From the NCBI GenBank assembly GCA_017847875.1, contig JAGASN010000001.1, positions 1-62,214 on the forward strand: a stretch of DNA of 62,214 nt. Direction: 5' to 3'. This stretch comes from Oscillospiraceae bacterium (lineage in GTDB: Bacteria; Bacillota; Clostridia; Oscillospirales; Ruminococcaceae). This document shows, piece by piece, positions 1 through 7,382 of the stretch (positions are counted from its first letter, which is position 1; every line of letters starts with the position of its first letter). The notes beneath the pieces are model-generated. The model was not told the DNA's origin. It made no database searches and was given only the letters and a program-made list of their open reading frames with translations. Position numbers and translations under genes: made by a program.

Positions 1-66
1 AGCTGGATTCGAACCAGCGTGATGCAGGAGTCAAAGTCCTGTGCCTTACCGCTTGGCGACGCCCCA
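1..66 (-). tRNA. tRNA-Gln(TTG), 3' end cut by window edge
   Basis: Reading the minus strand gives an acceptor 5' arm (TGGGGCG), a D-arm, a 5-bp anticodon stem CAGGA/TCCTG with loop CTTTGAC (anticodon TTG) and a T-arm with GGTTCGAATCC. The last bases of the acceptor stem lie outside the window. It is the last of four tRNAs transcribed leftwards from the promoter at 404-432. Confidence 0.93.
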
Positions 67-130
67 ATGTTGAAGTTATAGTAAAAACGCCCACAGTTTT
101 TTTAACTATGGGCGAAAGTCTTTTATATGG

Positions 131-206
131 GGTGGAGGGTGGGATTCGAACCCACGGTCTTCAGAGCCACAATCTGACGCGTTAGGCCAGCTACGCTACA
201 TCCACC
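131..206 (-). tRNA. tRNA-His(GTG)
   Basis: Cloverleaf on the minus strand: anticodon stem TCAGA/TCTGA with loop TTGTGGC (anticodon GTG) and T-arm GTGGG-TTCGAAT-CCCAC. The leading GG supplies the G-1 typical of tRNA-His. No CCA is encoded. Second from last in the four-tRNA cluster. Confidence 0.94.
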
Positions 207-232
207 ATATCGGCAGTTAAGCTTAAACTGCC

Positions 233-309
233 TGGCGCGCCGTGAGGGACTCGAACCCCCGGCCCTCTGCTTAGAAGGCAGATGCTCTATCCAGCTGAGC
301 TAACGGCGC
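233..309 (-). tRNA. tRNA-Arg(TCT)
   Basis: Minus-strand cloverleaf: acceptor GCGCCGT/ACGGCGC, anticodon stem TCTGC/GCAGA, loop CTTCTAA (anticodon TCT), T-arm with GGTTCGAGTCC. The 3' CCA is encoded (233-235 on the plus strand read TGG). Confidence 0.95.
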
Positions 310-315
310 AAAAAT

Positions 316-389
316 TGGAGCGGATGAGGGGAATCGAACCCCCCTATCCAGCTTGGAAGGCTGGCATTCTACCAATGAATTACATCCGC
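316..389 (-). tRNA. tRNA-Gly(TCC)
   Basis: Minus-strand cloverleaf with acceptor GCGGATG, anticodon stem CCAGC/GCTGG, loop CTTCCAA (anticodon TCC) and an encoded CCA end. It is the promoter-proximal gene of the cluster Gly-Arg-His-Gln. Confidence 0.95.
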
Positions 390-403
390 ATAACGCACGA
401 ATT

Positions 404-432
404 ATTATATCAAAGGATTTCAGATTTGTCAA
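404..432 (-). promoter_or_regulatory. Sigma-A promoter for the tRNA cluster
   Basis: On the minus strand TTGACA (427-432) and TATAAT (404-409) are separated by exactly 17 bases, a perfect consensus match. It lies about 15 bases upstream of the tRNA-Gly 5' end, as expected for a highly expressed stable-RNA operon. Confidence 0.9.
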
Positions 433-483
433 CTATAAAATCCCTTTAATTTTATAATTTTTTTCAAAATTATATATTGGATA

Positions 484-512
484 TTGTTTTAATCCGGAAA
501 AAGTAATATAAT
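484..512 (+). promoter_or_regulatory. Likely sigma-A promoter for the lipoprotein-alr-rimI operon
   Basis: TTGTTT (484-489), a 17-base spacer and TATAAT (507-512). A second TATAAT occurs at 521-526 without a clear -35. The first gene starts at 615, leaving a leader of roughly 95 bases in which I see no conserved structure. Confidence 0.6.
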
Positions 513-614
513 CATAATCGTATAATACCATATTATGCCCATAATTCACAGACAGTTAACCAAAAAGGTTTTTAAAACGGGTATAATTTTAAACATATGA
601 AAGGAGGCGGCTTT

Positions 615-1142
615 ATGAAAAAAAAGCTTCTTTTAATCTTGCTTTCCCTTCTGGCGGTTTTTGCTTTCTCCGGCTGTTCCGAAGAAAGCGAAGCTGAAGA
701 AGAAATAAACCCCGATGAATTCAGTTACGATATGCTGGAACTTTCCGTTGTTGCGGACGAAATTTATGAAAAACTTGAAATAAGCGATCTTACAAGAAAA
801 AGCGTTATAAAAGCCGAAGATAAAACTTTTGTTGAGGAACAGTTTTATCTTGATCTCGAAAACGTTGTTTCCTACGATATCCGCTATGCCGAAGGAAATT
901 ACGGCGCCGCGGACGTTGCGATAATTCGTGTCGAAGAAGGAAAAGCCGGCGAGGTTATGGCTTCTCTTGAAAACCGCAAGGACGACCGAATCAACGAATT
1001 CAGAAAATATGATGTTTATGATTCCTATGAAATTGCCCTTGATGCGGAAATTTATGAAGCAGGCGAACTTGTTATAATGCTTATGCTTTCCGAAGACGAC
1101 AAAGCAGCCGCAAAGGAAATTATTGATTATTATCTCCCCTGA
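615..1142 (+). CDS. Lipoprotein, DUF4358-like
   Basis: A 175-residue predicted lipoprotein. Residues 1-20 form a type II signal peptide (three lysines, a leucine-rich core, lipobox FSGC), so the mature protein would be lipid-anchored at the outer face of the membrane from the cysteine. The rest is acidic and alternates strands and helices in a pattern that resembles DUF4358, a family of unknown function common in Clostridia; this assignment is by recall, not search. I chose the ATG at 615 because AAGGAGG lies 8 bases before it. An in-frame ATG at 597 overlaps that ribosome binding site. First gene of an operon with a small membrane protein, alr and rimI. Confidence 0.7.
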   Translation: MKKKLLLILLSLLAVFAFSGCSEESEAEEEINPDEFSYDMLELSVVADEIYEKLEISDLTRKSVIKAEDKTFVEEQFYLDLENVVSYDIRYAEGNYGAADVAIIRVEEGKAGEVMASLENRKDDRINEFRKYDVYDSYEIALDAEIYEAGELVIMLMLSEDDKAAAKEIIDYYLP

Positions 1143-1160
1143 TTTTTTGAAAGGAACTCT

Positions 1161-1376
1161 ATGGAAAAAATTATCAGTTTCTGGGAAGGTCTTTCCAGCA
1201 AAAAACGTGGGCTTCTTTTTATCACCGCCGGAATGCTCTGTCTTTTCGGATGTCTTGTTCTGCTGATTTTTACGGAAAGCATTTTTTCAACGGTTTTGCT
1301 ATATTTTTCCCTTGGCTTTAATATAATAGGCCTGTATATCCTTATGTGGATAAAAGACAGGAGGGATAAAAAGTGA
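1161..1376 (+). CDS. Small two-TM membrane protein, unknown function
   Basis: A 71-residue peptide with two predicted membrane segments (about residues 17-38 and 45-64) and a strongly basic C-terminus (KDRRDKK), so both termini should be cytoplasmic. AAAGGA precedes the ATG. Its TGA stop overlaps the GTG start of alr (GTGA), which implies translational coupling. I do not recognise a family. The position between a lipoprotein and the cell-wall gene alr suggests, but does not show, an envelope role. Confidence 0.7.
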   Translation: MEKIISFWEGLSSKKRGLLFITAGMLCLFGCLVLLIFTESIFSTVLLYFSLGFNIIGLYILMWIKDRRDKK

Positions 1377-2578
1377 CAAAAAGCGAAGTTCTTCGCAGAA
1401 CATGGGCGGATATTTCCCTTGATGCGATTGAATATAACTTCAGAAAAATAAAGGCCCATGTGGGAAATTCAATGGTTATGGCTGTTGTAAAAGCCGACGC
1501 TTACGGCCACGGCGACAGAATGACCGCGCCTTTTCTTGAGGAAGCCGGTGCGGACTGGTTTGGTGTTTCCAACCTGGGCGAAGCTCTTGGAATCCGCGAA
1601 AGCGGCGTTACAAAACCAATTCTGATTTTCGGAAACACCCCTGCGGAATGTGTTGCCGACCTTGCAAAATGGAATATCACCCAGACTGCATATTCTCTTC
1701 ATTACGCAAAGGAGCTTTCCGAAGAAGCGAAAAGGCTCGGAGTCACTATCGACGTTCATCTTAAATTCGATACCGGAATGGGAAGAATCGGTTTTGTCTG
1801 TTCCGAAGATAATTTTGACGTTGCCGTTGCGGAAGCGGAAGAAACCGCAAAGCTACCGAACATAAAAATAACCGGCGCTTTCACCCATTTTGCCTCTGCG
1901 GACGAGCCGGATTCTGACGGCGAAAGTTACACCCGCCTTCAGTTCGACCGTTTCTGCCGGGTTTGTGATGCTCTTAAAGCAAAAGGAATTGACGTTGGAA
2001 TCCGCCATTGCTGCAACAGCGCCGCTGTTCTTTGCTATCCGGAAATGCACCTTGACATGGTGCGCCCGGGAATCATTCTCTATGGGCTCTACCCCGCTTC
2101 TCACGAAGAAGTTACCTGCCGGATAAAACTTAAGCCGGCAATGGAGCTTCGGACAGTTGTGAGCATGACCAAGGATTACGAAAAAGGTTCCTGCATAAGC
2201 TACGGAAGAAGATTCACCGCTCCGGAAGATATGAAAATCGCTTCCACCGCCATAGGCTATGCCGACGGTTATCACCGCCTTCTTACCAACAAGGGAAGAA
2301 TGATAATCCGCGGAAAATACGTTCCCGTTGTGGGAAGCGTTTGTATGGACCAGACAATGCTCGACGTTTCCTCCGTTCCGGAAGCGGAAGAAGGCGATAT
2401 CGTAACCGTTTTCGGAAAAGACGGTGACGCCTGCGTTTCCGTTGACGAAGTTGCGGCTCTTGCCGGAACGATAAACTATGAAATAATCTGCGCGGTTTCC
2501 AGAAGGGTTCCCAGAAGATATTATCACCGCGGAGAAAACATTCACAATTTTGACTATTCAAGGTGGAAGGAAAAATGA
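1373..2578 (+). CDS. alr: Alanine racemase
   Basis: A PLP-dependent racemase converting L-alanine to D-alanine for peptidoglycan. At 401 residues it is slightly longer than the usual 370-390. Residues 8-230 form the TIM-barrel domain, with the PLP lysine in VVKADAYGHG (K40). The C-terminal beta domain carries the catalytic tyrosine in SYGRRF (Y277) and the IGYADGY motif. GTG start, overlapping the upstream stop. The stop overlaps the rimI ATG (ATGA). In Bacilli alr often neighbours acpS or a toxin-antitoxin pair. Here it pairs with rimI. Confidence 0.97.
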   Translation: MTKSEVLRRTWADISLDAIEYNFRKIKAHVGNSMVMAVVKADAYGHGDRMTAPFLEEAGADWFGVSNLGEALGIRESGVTKPILIFGNTPAECVADLAKWNITQTAYSLHYAKELSEEAKRLGVTIDVHLKFDTGMGRIGFVCSEDNFDVAVAEAEETAKLPNIKITGAFTHFASADEPDSDGESYTRLQFDRFCRVCDALKAKGIDVGIRHCCNSAAVLCYPEMHLDMVRPGIILYGLYPASHEEVTCRIKLKPAMELRTVVSMTKDYEKGSCISYGRRFTAPEDMKIASTAIGYADGYHRLLTNKGRMIIRGKYVPVVGSVCMDQTMLDVSSVPEAEEGDIVTVFGKDGDACVSVDEVAALAGTINYEIICAVSRRVPRRYYHRGENIHNFDYSRWKEK

Positions 2579-3057
2579 GTTTTGAAATAAAACGCCTTTC
2601 GGAAGAAAATTCCGCCGCCGTTGCGGAAATTGAAAAGCTCTGTTTTTCCCATCCCTGGAGCGAAGCAACCGTTGCTTCCGAAATAAAAAGCGGTTTTGCG
2701 GATTTTTTCGGCGCTTTTTGCGGAGAAGAACTTGCGGGATATATCGGCGGAAGAACTATTGCAGGTGAAACGGAAATTTTTAACGTTGCGGTTTCACCGG
2801 AATTTCGCCGCAAAGGAATTGCGAAAGCTCTTATCGGAAAATTTGTCGAAACGGTTCGGGAAAAGGAAACTCAGGTGATTTTTCTCGAGGTTCGCGCAAG
2901 CAACCTTCCCGCAATAGCGCTTTACGAAAAAAACGGATTTGTTTTTTGCGGAATCCGCAAAGATTATTATTCCGACCCTAAGGAAAACGCGCTTCTGATG
3001 CGTCTTGCTTTTGACGGGACCCAGGAATTTGAAGAATGGGACGACGAGGAAGATTAA
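2575..3057 (+). CDS. rimI: Ribosomal protein S18-alanine N-acetyltransferase
   Basis: A 160-residue GNAT acetyltransferase of the RimI type, which acetylates the N-terminus of ribosomal protein S18 using acetyl-CoA. The acetyl-CoA loop is VSPEFRRKGIAKAL (about 77-90), followed by FLEVRASNLPAIALYEK and the RimI-typical GIRKDYY plus ALLM end. I start at the ATG at 2575, which forms ATGA with the alr stop and follows GGAAGG. An ATG 12 bases earlier has no ribosome binding site. The C-terminus is acidic (EEWDDEED). Last gene before a terminator. Confidence 0.93.
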   Translation: MSFEIKRLSEENSAAVAEIEKLCFSHPWSEATVASEIKSGFADFFGAFCGEELAGYIGGRTIAGETEIFNVAVSPEFRRKGIAKALIGKFVETVREKETQVIFLEVRASNLPAIALYEKNGFVFCGIRKDYYSDPKENALLMRLAFDGTQEFEEWDDEED

Positions 3058-3100
3058 AAAAGCTCCGTGCTCAAAATGAGCACGGAGCTTTTGTTTTTTT
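3058..3100. terminator. Bidirectional terminator built from an inverted GTGCTCA pair
   Basis: Arms AGCTCCGTGCTCA (3061-3073) and TGAGCACGGAGCT (3077-3089) with an AAA loop, followed by TTTTGTTTTTTT on the plus strand and A-rich on the other side. It ends rimI and the convergent abrB-like gene. It contains one of the three inverted CCGTGCTCA pairs in this window. Confidence 0.88.
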
Positions 3101-3108
3101 ATTCGGTT

Positions 3109-3348
3109 TTATTTTGAAAGTTCTTTAAGACAATGCTCGCAGATGTTTTTGCCTTTGAATTCGGAAACGCCGTCGGCGCTTCCGCAGAAGATGCAGGCGG
3201 GTTCGTATTTTTTGAGCATAATCGAATCTTCATCGACGTATATTTCAAGGGCATCCTTTTCCTCAATATTGAGGGTTCGGCGAAGTTCTATCGGCAAAAC
3301 AATTCTTCCGAGTTCATCGACTTTTCTGACAATACCGGTTGATTTCAT
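3109..3348 (-). CDS. AbrB/SpoVT-family transition-state regulator with zinc ribbon
   Basis: A 79-residue DNA-binding regulator. Residues 1-47 are an AbrB/SpoVT swapped-hairpin domain (RKVDELGRIVLPIELRRTL). Residues 52-73 carry two CxxC pairs (C52/C55 and C70/C73) likely to bind zinc, an arrangement seen in clostridial AbrB proteins. Such proteins repress stationary-phase and sporulation genes as dimers or tetramers. GGGAGGG precedes the ATG. The consensus promoter at 3391-3419 reads straight into it, and it is divergent from spmAB. Confidence 0.93.
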   Translation of the reverse strand: MKSTGIVRKVDELGRIVLPIELRRTLNIEEKDALEIYVDEDSIMLKKYEPACIFCGSADGVSEFKGKNICEHCLKELSK

Positions 3349-3390
3349 TTTAGTACGTCCCTCCCATAATTTTACATATTTTGTACTTTC

Positions 3391-3419
3391 AATATACAGT
3401 AATTTCCTTTTTTTGTCAA
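3391..3419 (-). promoter_or_regulatory. Sigma-A promoter of the abrB-like gene
   Basis: Minus-strand TTGACA (3414-3419), 17-base spacer, TATATT (3391-3396). About 40 bases lie between it and the start codon. Confidence 0.8.
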
Positions 3420-3487
3420 GATAGTTTAATATATGTCACAAAACTTAATAAATCGTTAAAATTTGCGGTGAAAGGGGTTTTTGAAAA

Positions 3488-4069
3488 ATGGGAAAATTCT
3501 TTTTCTTTTCGGTAATAATTTCGATAATATCCGGCATTATAAACGGAAAAACCGCCGAAGTTTCCGCCGCCGCTTTGGAAGAATCTTCCCACGCTGTGGA
3601 ACTTTCGATAAAGCTTCTGGGTTCGCTTTGTTTCTGGAGCGGAATTATGGAAACCGCAAGGCAAAGCGGAATTATCGAAAAACTCCGGGAAATCTTAAAG
3701 CCGCTTTTGCTTCTGGTTTTCCCAAGGCTTAAGAACGAAGAAAAAGCTCTCGGAGCCGTTTCCATGAACGTTGCGGCGAATTTTCTCGGGCTTGGAAACG
3801 CCGCAACCCCTTTTGGGATTTCCGCCATGAAGGAACTCCACCGCATTTCCGGTTTTTCTTCCGCCGCAACGGCAGAAATGGTCTGTTTTGTTGTTATGAA
3901 CACAGCTTCGCTCCAGCTTCTTCCCACAACCGTTGCGGCAATCCGGCTTGAACACGGCGTTCAAAACCCGTTGGATATCCTTCCGGCGGTCTGGGCGGTA
4001 AGTTTGTGCTCATTGTTGCTCGGGATTTTCGCCGCAAAAATCGGTTTTCCGAAAGGAGAAAGAAAATGA
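3488..4069 (+). CDS. spmA: Spore maturation protein A
   Basis: A 193-residue membrane protein with the nucleoside-recognition/Gate fold, four to five hydrophobic segments, and the conserved MNVAANFLGLGNAATPFGI and NTASLQLLPTT motifs of SpmA. SpmA and SpmB act in spore core dehydration and coat maturation, probably as a membrane complex in the forespore. A GAAAGGGG ribosome binding site precedes the ATG at 3488. The stop overlaps the spmB start (ATGA). Its presence is the clearest sign that the organism forms spores. Confidence 0.95.
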   Translation: MGKFFFFSVIISIISGIINGKTAEVSAAALEESSHAVELSIKLLGSLCFWSGIMETARQSGIIEKLREILKPLLLLVFPRLKNEEKALGAVSMNVAANFLGLGNAATPFGISAMKELHRISGFSSAATAEMVCFVVMNTASLQLLPTTVAAIRLEHGVQNPLDILPAVWAVSLCSLLLGIFAAKIGFPKGERK

Positions 4070-4596
4070 GCACGGTTTTGAGCACGGAAATTATTGTTCC
4101 GGCGGTGATTGCTTTTGTTATCGGTTGGGCAATTTACAGAAAAACCGATGTCTTCGGTTCCTTTGTTGAAGGCGCAAAGGAAGGACTGCGTTCCGCCGTT
4201 TCCATTCTTCCGGCGCTTTGTTTTCTTATGACGGCAATAGGAATGCTCCGGCAAAGCGGCTTTTTGGAAGCTGTAACGGGTTTTGTTGCTCCCGCCGCAG
4301 AAAAACTCGGTTTTCCTGCGGAAATAATTCCCCTGGCGGTTCTGCGGCCTTTTTCCGGTTCCGGCGCTTTGGGATATTACGAGGAACTTTTTCAAAGCGT
4401 TGTTCCCGGTTCTTTTGCGGAAAAAACTGCCTCCGTTTTAATGGGCGGAAGCGAAACCACTTTTTATACTCTTGCCGTTTATTACGGCGCGGTCGGAATA
4501 AAAAACAGCAGGAACACTGTTCCTGCTGCCTTGTTTGCGGATTTTTCCGCCGCCGTATTAAGCGTTTTTTTCGTCAATCTGTTTCTTCAAAGGTAA
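4066..4596 (+). CDS. spmB: Spore maturation protein B
   Basis: A 176-residue partner of SpmA with the same Gate fold: about five membrane segments and the LRPFSGSGALGYYEE and MGGSETTFYTLAVYYGAVGIK motifs. I start at ATG 4066, inside the spmA stop (ATGA) and after AAAGGAGAAAG. The first codons (ATGAGCACG) lie on one of the over-represented TGAGCAC motifs, and a second copy sits at 4079. Its last 23 bases overlap the convergent gene at 4574. Confidence 0.95.
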   Translation: MSTVLSTEIIVPAVIAFVIGWAIYRKTDVFGSFVEGAKEGLRSAVSILPALCFLMTAIGMLRQSGFLEAVTGFVAPAAEKLGFPAEIIPLAVLRPFSGSGALGYYEELFQSVVPGSFAEKTASVLMGGSETTFYTLAVYYGAVGIKNSRNTVPAALFADFSAAVLSVFFVNLFLQR

Positions 4597-5425
4597 CTTC
4601 CGCGCTTACGCTTTCCGGAACTTCCGCAAGGGAATGTTCATATCTTTCCATAAGATATTTTGCGAAAATCGCATTGGAAATTCCGTAATACGGAACAGTC
4701 CAGATAAGCGGAAGGACCAGAAGCGAAAAGATTCCCCAACCGATGAAGGAAAATTTGAAACTGATTATCCTTGTGCAAAGACCTTTTGTTGCCTTTGCGG
4801 AAAGGGAAAAGGATTTGTGGATCCCCATTCCCGAAGCGCGGTAATATGCCGCAAGATTCCAGCGCTGAACAAATATTATCGCAAGGAAGATGCAAAGGAT
4901 CATAATTGCCACGGCAACACAGCAGGCGGCAATTTTGAGTATTTCGGCGGTTCGGTTCCCTCCGGGAATATAGGTTTCCGCGAACCAAAGAAAGGCTCCG
5001 CCCGGAAGAATTGCAGCCGCAAAAACGAAAAGATATCTTATTACAAAAGCTATTCCGAAAAAAGCGGAACCGATAAATTTTTTAAAGGAAGAAAACATAT
5101 CGAAAAGGGTCACAATGCTTTCGTCGTTTCCTTCCGCAAAGGAAAGACTGAGTTTAATATATCCGAGCAAAAGCGCGGGCATTACAAAAAACCAGACAAA
5201 TGCGGCGACGGCGGTTATAAAAACCGCTTCGTCATAAGTTTTTGCAAGGCTGAAAATATCATAATAGAAAGCATCTTTTCCGCAGAAAATCATAAGCAAA
5301 ACGGATTCCGTAAGGCTTATTGCAAGATATGCCAGAGCAATTATCATAACGGAAGCAATTTCTCTTCCGCCGCAAAAACGCATTGCGCGCCTTGCGTCAC
5401 TTTTTATCATTCGAAAAAGTTCCAT
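4574..5425 (-). CDS. DUF975-like integral membrane protein
   Basis: A 283-residue protein with about six hydrophobic segments. The C-terminal part (SLSAKATKG followed by FKFSFIGWGIFSLL) resembles the conserved end of DUF975, a clostridial membrane family of unknown function. Its start overlaps the end of the phosphatase gene by 19 bases, and its tail overlaps spmB convergently. No catalytic motif is seen. The family assignment is moderate, while the membrane nature is clear. Confidence 0.75.
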   Translation of the reverse strand: MELFRMIKSDARRAMRFCGGREIASVMIIALAYLAISLTESVLLMIFCGKDAFYYDIFSLAKTYDEAVFITAVAAFVWFFVMPALLLGYIKLSLSFAEGNDESIVTLFDMFSSFKKFIGSAFFGIAFVIRYLFVFAAAILPGGAFLWFAETYIPGGNRTAEILKIAACCVAVAIMILCIFLAIIFVQRWNLAAYYRASGMGIHKSFSLSAKATKGLCTRIISFKFSFIGWGIFSLLVLPLIWTVPYYGISNAIFAKYLMERYEHSLAEVPESVSAEVTFEETD

Positions 5426-6084
5426 TCACGTTCCTCCTCGGAAAGCTGAATTTCTTCTTCATCTTCTTCGCGGTTTTCAAAAGGAAGGGTGGAAATAACC
5501 TCGAAGCACTGGTCATGCATCCAGAGCGAAACGGAGGTGCTGAGGGTATAGCCGCAGCCGCTGTTTGAAGCCCAGTAACGCATTTCCTGTCTTGGATAGC
5601 CGCACATTGCGCAAAGTCCCATTATTACGGTGCCGTGGGTAACGACCGCGGTTTCGATAAGGTGGTTTTTGGACATATCGTGGATAATATCATCAAAAGC
5701 GCAGGCGATCCTGTTTCCGAATTCTTCGGATTTTTCGCCGTTGGGCGGCGGACATTTTCCTTCGACCCAGCCGACGAAAGCCGGGTTTTCAAGAAGTTCG
5801 GCTATTGGTTTTCCGTCAAAATCCCCCAGATCACATTCGGAAAGTTCTTCCATAATTTCAAAATCCGTTTCCGGAAAAAGGATATCCGCGGTCTGGCGGC
5901 AGCGGAGAGAAGGGCTGCAATAAACTTTTTCCGCATAAGGATATTGGTATGTATCCATAAGTTCGCGAAGCTCTTCGGCGCCTTCCGGAGTAAGCGCAGG
6001 GTCGCTGTTTTTTCCGAGGCAGATTTTCTTTTGGGGGTCTTCCGCCATTCCGTGGCGGATAAGATGGATTCTGTAAGTTACCAT
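5407..6084 (-). CDS. Histidine phosphatase family protein (phosphoglycerate-mutase-like)
   Basis: A 225-residue protein with the N-terminal LIRHG motif (phosphorylated histidine about residue 11), the CSPSLRCRQTADI segment and a second catalytic histidine in VVTHGTVIMG. This is the branch-1 histidine phosphatase fold, with members that dephosphorylate small sugars, cobalamin intermediates or proteins; the substrate cannot be told. I start at ATG 6084 because AGGAGG lies 8 bases upstream. The C-terminal 25 residues are very acidic and non-family. Co-directional and overlapping with the DUF975-like gene. Confidence 0.9.
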   Translation of the reverse strand: MVTYRIHLIRHGMAEDPQKKICLGKNSDPALTPEGAEELRELMDTYQYPYAEKVYCSPSLRCRQTADILFPETDFEIMEELSECDLGDFDGKPIAELLENPAFVGWVEGKCPPPNGEKSEEFGNRIACAFDDIIHDMSKNHLIETAVVTHGTVIMGLCAMCGYPRQEMRYWASNSGCGYTLSTSVSLWMHDQCFEVISTLPFENREEDEEEIQLSEEEREWNFFE

Positions 6085-6102
6085 ATTTCCTCCTAAAAAC
6101 AC

Positions 6103-6131
6103 TTTACAAATTGTATGAAAAAGATTATAAT
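6103..6131 (+). promoter_or_regulatory. Sigma-A promoter of the XRE regulator
   Basis: TTTACA (6103-6108), 17 bases, TATAAT (6126-6131), about 36 bases before the start codon at 6168. Confidence 0.8.
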
Positions 6132-6167
6132 ATACAAACAGTTATCGAAAAAGGTGGATTTTTAAAG

Positions 6168-6839
6168 ATGAAAACAGATTTTCCGCGCGTTTTGTCGCTT
6201 TTGAGAAAAGAAAAAGGCATAAGCCAGAAAGAAGCCGCAACTCAGCTTGGCGTTTCCCAGGCTTTGCTTTCCCATTATGAAAAAGGAATCCGCGAATGCG
6301 GACTTGATTTTTTAATCCGCGCGGCGGATTTTTACGGCGTTTCCGCGGATTATCTTCTCGGAAGAAGCGCCGACCCGGACGGAATGACCCTTACCGTTGA
6401 AGACATTCCGGAACCGGACGCCGTAGGAAAGGAAAACACTCTTTCCGGCGCGGGCGTTCTTCCCGTTATCAACAAAAAACTTATCGCAAATTCCCTCAAC
6501 GTTCTTTTTGATCTTCTTTCAAAAAGCCAGAGCAAGGAACTTACGAAACAGGTTTCCGGCTATCTTATGGCGGCGGTCTACCGTATGTTCAGAATTATAT
6601 ACTCTTTCAGCCCGAAAAACAATATGAACACTTTCAGCGTTCCGAATTCCGGTGCGCTTGAAAGCGCGGACGCTTATATGAAAACCTGCGAAGCAAGAGT
6701 GAAAAAACTTGAAGGTGATTCTTCCGTTAAGACCGAAAACATTTCCGTTTCTTCCGAAAGCCTTGCAAGAACCTATCCGCTTTTTGCTTCAAGTCTTTTC
6801 AGCCTTATCAAAAACTGTGAAGACAACATGGAAAAATAA
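6168..6839 (+). CDS. XRE-family transcriptional regulator
   Basis: A 223-residue regulator. Residues 1-62 are a Cro/cI-type helix-turn-helix (EKGISQKEAATQLGVSQALLSHYEKG, here read in parts) ending in YGVSADYLLGR, typical of SinR/Xre proteins of Clostridia. Residues 90-223 are helical without a recognisable ligand domain and may mediate oligomerisation. The start at 6168 follows AAAGGTGG. Earlier TTG in-frame codons lie on the promoter. It is divergent from the phosphatase gene and followed by bcp after 72 bases. Confidence 0.88.
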   Translation: MKTDFPRVLSLLRKEKGISQKEAATQLGVSQALLSHYEKGIRECGLDFLIRAADFYGVSADYLLGRSADPDGMTLTVEDIPEPDAVGKENTLSGAGVLPVINKKLIANSLNVLFDLLSKSQSKELTKQVSGYLMAAVYRMFRIIYSFSPKNNMNTFSVPNSGALESADAYMKTCEARVKKLEGDSSVKTENISVSSESLARTYPLFASSLFSLIKNCEDNMEK

Positions 6840-6911
6840 CAAATATATTTTACCATTAACAAAAGAGAATTTAAACCCGAATATTGTAAAATTTTAAAGG
6901 AGTTTTTCAAA

Positions 6912-7382
6912 ATGCTTGAAAAAGGAACAAAAGCCCCGGATTTTACCCTTTTTGATAAAGAAGGAAAAGAAGTTTCCCTTTCGGATTTTTCCGGAAGAAA
7001 GGTTGTTCTTTATTTTTACCCCAAGGACAACACCCCCGGCTGCACAAGGCAGGCCTGCGCCTTTGCGCAGAATTTTGAAGAATTCAAAAAGCTTGATGCC
7101 GTTGTTATCGGAATAAGCAAGGATTCTGTTGCTTCCCACGTTAAGTTTGCGGAAAAATTTGAACTTCCGTTTGTTCTTCTTTCCGACCCGGAGCACAAAG
7201 TTATTGAAGCTTTCGGTGCCTGGCAGGAAAAGAAAAATTACGGAAAGGTTTATTTCGGAACGGTCCGCTCAACTTTTGTCATTGACGAAAACGGAATTAT
7301 CGAAAAAGTTATGCCGAAAGTCAAACCGGATACCAACGCGGAAGAGATTCTTGAATATCTTAAAGGCGAAAAAAATGGATAA
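6912..7382 (+). CDS. bcp: Thioredoxin-dependent peroxiredoxin (BCP/PrxQ)
   Basis: A 156-residue atypical 2-Cys peroxiredoxin that reduces hydrogen peroxide and organic peroxides with thioredoxin electrons. The peroxidatic cysteine is C44 in YPKDNTPGCTRQAC and the resolving cysteine is C49, the PrxQ arrangement. Later motifs are VIGISKDS and RSTFVIDENG. AAAGGAG precedes the ATG. The last 8 bases overlap the start of the exporter gene. It provides oxidative-stress defence in an apparent anaerobe. Confidence 0.96.
   Translation: MLEKGTKAPDFTLFDKEGKEVSLSDFSGRKVVLYFYPKDNTPGCTRQACAFAQNFEEFKKLDAVVIGISKDSVASHVKFAEKFELPFVLLSDPEHKVIEAFGAWQEKKNYGKVYFGTVRSTFVIDENGIIEKVMPKVKPDTNAEEILEYLKGEKNG

Noticed and set aside
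1..432. tRNA cluster as prophage attachment site
   Set aside because: The prophage lies 43 kb away and no duplicated tRNA end is seen near 43.2 kb.
7129..7374. N-terminal extension of the EamA transporter inside bcp
   Set aside because: The extension is basic, non-membrane and lies wholly on the bcp coding sequence in another frame; ATG 7375 has the right context.
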